Assembly (NCBI RefSeq): GCF_004962245.1
Contig: NZ_SUHQ01000002.1
Span: forward strand, 1-64,000
Direction of reading: 5' to 3'
Length of the DNA stretch: 64,000 nt
Origin: Mesorhizobium sp.
Lineage (GTDB): Bacteria > Pseudomonadota > Alphaproteobacteria > Rhizobiales > Rhizobiaceae
The translations under genes and the position numbers were made by a program. Below the pieces are notes generated by a model, which was not told the DNA's origin, did no database searches, and worked only from the letters and a program-made list of their open reading frames with translations. Shown here in pieces: positions 58,739 to 64,000 of this stretch (the stretch's first letter is position 1; each line of letters starts with the position of its first letter).

Positions 58739-58851
58739 GCTTCCACGCGAGGCTTCAGGGGGAGTTTCCCCGGGCCTTACGCGATCGGCCGGGCCAGAGG
58801 AAGCCCGCAAATCATGCGGGCCCGCGCCAAATTGCCCCGAACCTGGGCAGG

Positions 58852-59327
58852 TCAGTCGCCAGAGTTGTTCGCACCACCAAAGCTGCCGGCAAATTCGATG
58901 ACCAGCTTCTCATACTCCTCCATGGCCGGCAGCGCCTCGTAGCTGTGCACGACCGGCGTGCTGGCCCAGGGTAGCTTCTCGCTGGTCCACGTCTCGATGA
59001 ACGGCATGAACCAGCTTGGGTCGTCGAGCATGGTCGGGCGCAGATTGACGAACCAGTCCAGCCCCTCCGGCCGCGTGAACATCCAGCTCATGCAGTATGG
59101 GCAGAAGAAATGGCGCGAGGCGCCATGCAGCCCGCCGATCACCGGCTCGCCCTGCGTGACCGCAAACGCCTCCGAAGGGATGGCGGCGCTCAGCGAATAG
59201 GCGCTGGCCGACATGCGCTGGCACCCCGTGCAATGGCAGGCCATGGTCAGCAGCGGCGGCGCGGAATCCTCACACGGACACGCCTGCAGCGGCATCCGCC
59301 GACGGCAGGCAAGGTCAGGTTTTTCAC
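58852..59327 (-). pseudogene. GFA family gene with an early frameshift
   Basis: From GTG 59327, eight bases after GGAGGAG, the frame reads VKNLTLPAVGGCRCRRVRVRI, matching the zinc-binding N-terminus of GFA proteins. At about 59265 one base seems missing (ATTCC for ATTTCC). The other frame continues with APPLLTMACHCTGCQRMSAS, FFCPYCMSWMFTRPEG and the rest of the fold, to the stop at 58852. The intact ORF visible from 59295 lacks the proper N-terminus. It may be a real mutation or a sequence error. GFA proteins bind zinc; some catalyse glutathione-formaldehyde adduct formation. Confidence 0.7.
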
Positions 59328-59356
59328 AGGACTCCTCCAGGTCTTGCTTGCGAAGC

Positions 59357-59908
59357 TCAGCCGCTAATCAGCGCTTTCGTCGTCACCAGGTTGACGCCGG
59401 CATCGGCGAATTCGGCATTGTGCCGGGTGATGATCTGCCCGGCGGTCTCGCTGGCGCTGTCCAGCGTGCTGTGGGCGTCGGAAACCACGGTCACGCCAAG
59501 ACCCACGGCGAAGGCACCCTTCACCGTGGCGGCCACGCAAAAGTCGGTCTGCGCGCCAACCAGAACAACCTCGCCGGCGCCCTGCCCGGCCACCCATTCG
59601 CCAAGCGCTGCATTGCTGAAGGCGTCGCCCACGCTCTTGGCAAAGGTCGGCTCGTCGCCGGCCTGGCCGAGCGCCGGCCACACCGGCCAGCCCGGTTCGC
59701 CCGGCGCCAGCGGATCACCCGCCGGTCCGTCATGCCTGACGAAGGCGACCTTGCGCCCGCCGCGGCGTGCCCAATCGATCAGCGCTCGAGTGCGAGCAGC
59801 AATGCCGTCGGCATCATGGATCGGTGGCTCGGCGACGCCATCGAACATGCCGGTCTGGAGGTCGATCACGAGGAGCGGCGCGGTGGGCGCGGGTGTTGGT
59901 TCTGACAT
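59357..59908 (-). CDS. isochorismatase-like cysteine hydrolase
   Basis: The protein has 183 residues. The catalytic triad is in place: Asp in VIDLQTGMF, Lys in FAKSVGDAF, Cys in GAQTDFCVAATVKGA with the preceding cis-peptide region. The family includes nicotinamidases and other amide hydrolases; substrate unknown. The first ~12 residues are Pro/Ala-rich. Single gene. Confidence 0.85.
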   Translation of the reverse strand: MSEPTPAPTAPLLVIDLQTGMFDGVAEPPIHDADGIAARTRALIDWARRGGRKVAFVRHDGPAGDPLAPGEPGWPVWPALGQAGDEPTFAKSVGDAFSNAALGEWVAGQGAGEVVLVGAQTDFCVAATVKGAFAVGLGVTVVSDAHSTLDSASETAGQIITRHNAEFADAGVNLVTTKALISG

Positions 59909-60039
59909 CTTTTTTCACATAGCACGGCGGCGAGGCCGATCAAGGATCGGAGGGCGCTCAGCCGGCAACGCCGCATCCAATCCCGCCTGCGATCGCGTAG
60001 CGCATGACCGAACGCAGCTGCCGGCGCCGATTCCGTCCA

Positions 60040-60810
60040 CTATGAGTTTCGGGGGTCCGCCTGACACTGCGCGATGGCTCTTGTGGAGTTCATCAACTCG
60101 GTACGCACCTTGGACGGCCGCCGAAGGTTCTGCCAGTAAGCGCCGATACCCTTCATCTCGTGACCGGCGCCACCACCAATCATGCCGTCCTCGGCGACGA
60201 GCATGGTCACGACCTTGACGCCGCATACGAGATTCCGGTTGGGATCGGTAATGTCGACCTCCGATTTGAAGCCGCATCTGTATCTTTCCTCGTCGGCCAG
60301 CGAGAGCTGCAGCAGCCCTATGCTGTACCAGCCCAGATCCTCTTCCCAATAGGCCGCAGCGGTGTTGTAGACGGATTCCGCACCGGTCAGGTTGACCAAC
60401 AGCGTGCGCCAGAAAACCGCGCGCCCTTTCCGGTCCTGCAGCATGTAACCAGGGCAGAAGGCGCCAACGTCGGACGGTTCGAGCGCAGTCAACTTTTTGT
60501 CGGCGTCGATCAGCGCCGCGAGCTTGCGTGCGACCGTCTTTCTGTCGAACTGCTGCTCCACCGCGCCTTGCGCATGGAGGCATTTTTTGGCGAAGGCCTG
60601 GGCTTGCGCCTGGGTCGTGTGGCGATGAGCTCGCCATTGCGCGGTGCAGGATGGCTTGGCCCGGGCGGCCTGGGGAGCCATCGGGACCGCACTCTCGATA
60701 ACATGAGGGCCAACACAGCCCTCAATCAGGCCTGCCAGCCCGGCAGACACCACGATCGCCTGCAAAAGCCGCAAGCGCAAAAGACCCTTCAGCCGAGCCG
60801 ACCCGTACAC
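60040..60810 (-). CDS. lytic transglycosylase-like lipoprotein
   Basis: The protein has 256 residues. The N-terminus has a hydrophobic signal with LAGLIEGC (lipobox-like, Cys32). The C-terminal part, with LLVNLTGAESVYNTAAAYWE, WYSIGLLQLSLADEERYRCG, then NPDRNLVCG-like DPNRNLVCGVKVV and GAYWQNLR, resembles a lysozyme-like transglycosylase fold. The Glu in GAES would be the catalytic acid. Probably acts on peptidoglycan at the envelope; the length of the first helical part is unusual. Confidence 0.7.
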   Translation of the reverse strand: MYGSARLKGLLRLRLLQAIVVSAGLAGLIEGCVGPHVIESAVPMAPQAARAKPSCTAQWRAHRHTTQAQAQAFAKKCLHAQGAVEQQFDRKTVARKLAALIDADKKLTALEPSDVGAFCPGYMLQDRKGRAVFWRTLLVNLTGAESVYNTAAAYWEEDLGWYSIGLLQLSLADEERYRCGFKSEVDITDPNRNLVCGVKVVTMLVAEDGMIGGGAGHEMKGIGAYWQNLRRPSKVRTELMNSTRAIAQCQADPRNS

Positions 60811-60892
60811 TTACACAGCCCCCTCTCCTGCGACTACTCGATACTTGCCGCGGCCTGCTCAGCTCAACATGCCAGATCAGTGTTGTTCTGTC

Positions 60893-61145
60893 ACCCGATG
60901 CCGCCGGTGAGCGCATAGGCACCGGCGGTGCAGCCGTCCTCATGTCGCAGGATGGCGGTGACGATCGAGCCGCAAAAAACCGCGCCAGACGCTGTGGAGC
61001 CTCCTATGCTCGTCGGCCGAAACGAGTGAACGCTTCAAATCATCATACGCCTTGCCGACGAAGGCCAGCCCGACCGGCATGCCGATATCGGCCATCGACC
61101 CATCGGCACGGTCACGGTCGGAATGCCGAGATGGAGCGACACCCG
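60893..61145 (-). pseudogene. degenerate copy of the 3' end of the amidase gene
   Basis: This stretch repeats, with substitutions and a large internal gap, two parts of the neighbouring amidase gene: its C-terminal domain end (62137-62240, shared GCGGTGACGATCGA and CGCGCCAGACGCTGTGGA) and an inner part (about 62570-62660, shared GACCGGCATGCCGATATCGG). The region between those two parts (about 300 bases) is missing. It lies directly behind the second SyrA/ExoX-like gene. Confidence 0.65.
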
Positions 61146-61391
61146 CTAGAGGCAGATGCCAGATCCCTGGTCGAGCCAGATAGCCGTATCCGGGGGATCA
61201 GCGTCTGCGGCTTCCGCCCCGGGCCTATAGGTCGCCCAGAGGATGTACACAAAATGTCCAACCTCCAAAACGACCACAGCAATGATCGTCCAGCCGAGAG
61301 CCTTCCAGATTGAACCCGTTGCCCAATAAGTCGAGGTCGCCACGACGGACGACATGATGAGCATGCCCACCAGGAACTGCACCACATTCAT
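61146..61391 (-). CDS. SyrA/ExoX-like exopolysaccharide production repressor family protein
   Basis: The protein has 81 residues from ATG 61391; a TTG start at 61400 is less likely. Two hydrophobic segments, MNVVQFLVGMLIMSSVVATS and WKALGWTIIAVVVLEVGHFV, are followed by a polar tail. It is a close relative of 45185-45442 (shared FLVGM, TGSIWKAL, WTI, GAEAADA). The upstream regions are also related, so the gene and promoter were duplicated together. Confidence 0.75.
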   Translation of the reverse strand: MNVVQFLVGMLIMSSVVATSTYWATGSIWKALGWTIIAVVVLEVGHFVYILWATYRPGAEAADADPPDTAIWLDQGSGICL

Positions 61392-61720
61392 GATTTTCAA
61401 AGTCGTCCCGGGACTTACAACAGCCGAGACGCCTTCCCCTTACCCAATACTCGATACCCATAACCCCAAACCAGCATCCCATTATTTTAGAGATTGCGCA
61501 AGTACCATGTCGAGCAACGGCTGCACTGATGCAACGTCTGGTTTGCAAGTTACTTGGGTGGGGTGGTTTCCCAACGCCGCTCGGGATGTTGGCTGGACAT
61601 TTTTAGGAGCGATGGCCGGTCCGGAAGGATCCGCTGGGCGTTCCGATTTCGAGGTTTGGCGGAACCTCGGGTGCTGACGGCAGTTTAGAAAGATAGCCTC
61701 AACACCGAAAGGAGGATGAG
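61392..61720. promoter_or_regulatory. upstream region of the second SyrA/ExoX-like gene
   Basis: Contains CTTACAACAGCCGAGACG (61418-61434) and TTGCGCAAGTACCA...GCAACGTCTGGTT (61494-61543), which match the region upstream of 45442. The rightmost ~170 bases precede the plus-strand secreted protein and must hold its promoter; an AAAGGAGG ribosome site lies at its end. Confidence 0.5.
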
Positions 61721-62068
61721 ATGAAGACGCTAACCGCTATCTTGCTCGCCACCTCTATGATCGGCCTGACCGCTGGCACGGCAAGTGCCAAGTGCCATGA
61801 CACGACCGCGTCGATCGAGAGCGAAGCTCAGACGGGTATCGCAAAAGACGGAACGCGTGCGCCCCTCGAAACCGACGCGAATGCCGATGGCAGGGTCGAG
61901 GGCGGTCCGGCCAACAAGGACGGCAACACCATGCCGCTTGCCAACCAGGAAAGCGGCGGGGATAAAAACCTTGCCACTTCGCAGCAGGATACAGAGGCGC
62001 AGCAGGAAGGCGACGAGACCGCGGCGGCCAAGGCCGATTCCGGCAGCGACCCCTGCAAGCCGGACTGA
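61721..62068 (+). CDS. small exported hydrophilic protein
   Basis: The protein has 115 residues with a signal peptide (LLATSMIGLTAGTASA) and a mature part rich in Asp, Glu, Gly, Ala and Gln. It has two Cys, one near each end of the mature chain, and no hydrophobic core pattern. It resembles small periplasmic proteins that are intrinsically disordered. A strong AAAGGAGG site precedes ATG 61721. Function unknown. Confidence 0.65.
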   Translation: MKTLTAILLATSMIGLTAGTASAKCHDTTASIESEAQTGIAKDGTRAPLETDANADGRVEGGPANKDGNTMPLANQESGGDKNLATSQQDTEAQQEGDETAAAKADSGSDPCKPD

Positions 62069-62129
62069 CGCGGATTGAGAGGCTGGCCGCAGATGCGCTG
62101 CATGCCGTGGCACACGGCGAAGCGCGGCG

Positions 62130-64000
62130 CTACGCAATCCCGCCGGTTACCGCATAAGCGCCGGCGACGCGTCCGTCCTCGAAACGCACGACGGCGGTGA
62201 CGATCGAACCGTACGAGCCGCGCCAGACGCTGTGGACCGCCTCGTGCGTGTCAGCCGCCACAACGACACGCCCGGTGAAGCGCGCGCCGCTGCTGTGCAT
62301 GGCGACAGGCTCGCCATTGACATGAACTTTTGCGACGGCTGCCTCAGCGTTGCTATGCAAGTCGAGCGTGATGACGACCGCGTCCTGATCGCCCGACCGA
62401 TGCGTCTCGGCGGTAAGCGTGATGGTCAGCGGCGTATCCTTGGGCCTGATGTCGCCAGGCCGGACGGGAAAGATATCGTCGGCCAGTTCCGGCGTGCGCG
62501 GCGGGCGGGTGCGGCGCCGGCCAAAGCGCTCGAAGTTGCCGGCCAGCCGAAGCAGCTTCGTGTCGCTGTGGGCTTTGCCGGCGAAGGTGAGGCCGACCGG
62601 CATGCCGATATCGGCCATCGTGCCCATCGGCACGGTGACCGTCGGGATGCCGAGATGGCGCGGCACCAGATTGCCGTTGGCGACCCAGGTGCCGTTGCGC
62701 CAGGCCAGTGCCGCTGACGCCTCGTCGACATCCGCATTAGCCGGCCCGACATCGGCGACCGCCGGAAACACGACCGCGTCGAGCCCTTGCGCGTCGAGCC
62801 AGTCCTCGAAGTCGATGCGTCGCGTCGCCTCCAGGCCCTTCAGACCGGCCTCCAACTCGGGAATGGCCTGGAATGGGATGACGCCGCGCTTGGCGCGCTC
62901 GACATATTCCGCCAGATCGAAACTGTCGCCATAACGATCCGGCAGCGTGCCTGGCGGCTGTGGAAAGATTTTGGAGCCATCGACCGCGGCGAGATCGGGG
63001 ATGGCCGGGTCGGCATTGGCGCGCAGGAAATCGTCCCAGGCGAAGACGCACAGGTCCCATATCTCGCGCTCGGCGAATCCTTCCGGCACCAGCCCGCGAT
63101 CGACCATGTTTTTTGTGCCCGGCCGGTCGCGCTCGTAGTTGGAGACGACGGGGAAGTCGACCTCGACCACGGTCGCGCCGAGCCGCCTGAGATCAGCCGC
63201 CGCTTGCTCCCACAGCTCCAGCACCGACGCGCGGGTCTGGATCGGAACGTCAGCTTCCTTGTCGCGGCCGATATACATGCGCGGCACGCCGAGCCGCACG
63301 CCTTGCAGCGCGCCCTCCAGCCGGAGTCCGGTATAGCGTGGCGGCCGCGAGCTCCTCGGCAGCGCCACCCAGGGCTGCGCCCGCCAGAAATCGCCTCTCG
63401 TGTCGGGGTCGTCGGCGACGATCACGTCGAGCAGTTCAAGCAGGTCCGGCACGCTGCGCGTATGCGGCACCACCACGTCCATGGTTGGCACCAGCGGCCA
63501 GTTGCCGCGCACGGAAATGACGCCGCGTGAGGGCGTGTAGGCGACCAGCGCATTGTTCGACGCCGGCGCCCGGCCCGACGACCATGTCTCCTCGCCGAGC
63601 CCGAAGGCGGCGAAACTGGCGGCGGTCGCGGTCCCCGAGCCGTTGGACGAACCGGACGCGAAGGCCGCGGTCAGGTATTCGGCGTTGTAGGGGCTTTCCG
63701 CCCGGCCGTAGACACCGCGCTGCATGCCGCCATTGGCCATCGGCGGCATGTTGGTCAGCCCGATCAGCACCGCGCCGCCGGCCCGCAGCCGCGCGATGGT
63801 GAAGGCGTCCTCGTGGGCGATCAGATGCTCGAAGGCGGGCGAGCCGGCGGCGACCGTCAGGCCCGATACCTTGTAGCTGTCCTTAGCGGTGTAGGGGATG
63901 CCGTCCAGCGGCCCGAGCGTCGCGCCGTTCCGGCGGCGCCGGTCGGACGCAGCCGCCTCCTCGAACATTTTTGGATTGAGTACGGGAACGGCGTTGAGGG
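62130..64000 (-). CDS. amidase (amidase signature family), partial at the right edge
   Basis: At least 622 residues are visible; the frame is open to the right edge, so the start lies outside. It has LDGIPYTAKDSYK (catalytic Lys), ASGSSNGSGTATAASFAAFG with the Gly/Ser-rich signature (cis-Ser and nucleophile Ser region), then GEETWSSGRAPAS. The last ~100 residues form an extra beta-rich domain after the amidase fold (VVITLDLHSNAEAAVAKVHV). It hydrolyses amide bonds; substrate unknown. A degenerate copy of its 3' end lies at 60893-61145. Confidence 0.85.
   Translation of the reverse strand, partial: LNAVPVLNPKMFEEAAASDRRRRNGATLGPLDGIPYTAKDSYKVSGLTVAAGSPAFEHLIAHEDAFTIARLRAGGAVLIGLTNMPPMANGGMQRGVYGRAESPYNAEYLTAAFASGSSNGSGTATAASFAAFGLGEETWSSGRAPASNNALVAYTPSRGVISVRGNWPLVPTMDVVVPHTRSVPDLLELLDVIVADDPDTRGDFWRAQPWVALPRSSRPPRYTGLRLEGALQGVRLGVPRMYIGRDKEADVPIQTRASVLELWEQAAADLRRLGATVVEVDFPVVSNYERDRPGTKNMVDRGLVPEGFAEREIWDLCVFAWDDFLRANADPAIPDLAAVDGSKIFPQPPGTLPDRYGDSFDLAEYVERAKRGVIPFQAIPELEAGLKGLEATRRIDFEDWLDAQGLDAVVFPAVADVGPANADVDEASAALAWRNGTWVANGNLVPRHLGIPTVTVPMGTMADIGMPVGLTFAGKAHSDTKLLRLAGNFERFGRRRTRPPRTPELADDIFPVRPGDIRPKDTPLTITLTAETHRSGDQDAVVITLDLHSNAEAAVAKVHVNGEPVAMHSSGARFTGRVVVAADTHEAVHSVWRGSYGSIVTAVVRFEDGRVAGAYAVTGGIA

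Noticed and set aside
57032..58942. 636-residue plus-strand ORF, longer than the gene on the other strand
   Set aside because: The minus strand encodes an unmistakable ABC-F protein with both Walker and signature motifs; the plus-strand reading has no domain pattern.
1..64000. CRISPR array
   Set aside because: No series of regularly spaced direct repeats was seen; the recurring palindromes are dispersed and vary in spacing.

Overview
The window reads as chromosome of a high-GC alphaproteobacterium of the order Rhizobiales, most likely Mesorhizobium or a close relative. This is inference from gene content: SyrA/ExoX-type small membrane proteins, a BA14K protein, DUF3606 proteins, an alphaproteobacterial LexA box, and the palindromic intergenic elements with CTCCCCC...GGGGGAGA arms that litter rhizobial genomes.

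From 1 to about 21.9 kb lies the morphogenesis half of a T7-like (podoviral) prophage, nearly all on the minus strand. In transcription order it has a basic phage protein, a small-terminase-like protein, the large terminase, a GNAT-like protein, a 64-residue protein, portal, Bbp19-like protein, scaffold, capsid, tail tubular proteins A and B, three internal or ejection-type proteins and a tail fibre ending in an SGNH hydrolase. The large terminase is split by a palindromic MITE-like element. Two plus-strand genes, a glycine-zipper lipoprotein and a methyltransferase, sit inside it as morons. The most striking locus is at 3.7-8.2 kb. The largest virion protein ends in an HxxD nuclease-toxin tip resembling the T6SS effector Tde1 (Ntox15), translationally coupled to a Tdi1-like immunity gene, with a second possible immunity gene and a VanZ-like gene behind it. 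No integrase, replication or lysis gene is visible.

From 22 to 30.6 kb there are ordinary regulators and transporters (DoxX with TetR, EamA, a tryptophan-2,3-dioxygenase-like enzyme with Lrp), then a tRNA-Gln(TTG) followed by a small decayed islet of short, often frameshifted genes. From 30.6 to 49 kb come a PAS-PAS-GGDEF-EAL protein, an orphan ABC_sub_bind protein beside a chimeric sensor-MFS protein, NAD-formate dehydrogenase, a catalytically degenerate HtrA-like protein, YghU-type GST, an EamA/RhtA exporter and the minCDE operon.

From 49 to 52.6 kb is a small SOS-type cassette: an SRAP peptidase and small proteins around a divergent promoter carrying a GTTC-N7-GTTC LexA box, followed by a VapBC45-type toxin-antitoxin pair. 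The rest holds a BA14K protein, a KamA-like radical SAM enzyme, an MscS channel, an ABC-F ATPase, a frameshifted GFA gene, an isochorismatase-like hydrolase, a transglycosylase-like lipoprotein, a second SyrA/ExoX paralogue and a partial amidase that runs off the right edge. Several places carry degenerate copies of gene 3' ends, two of them copies of intact genes nearby.
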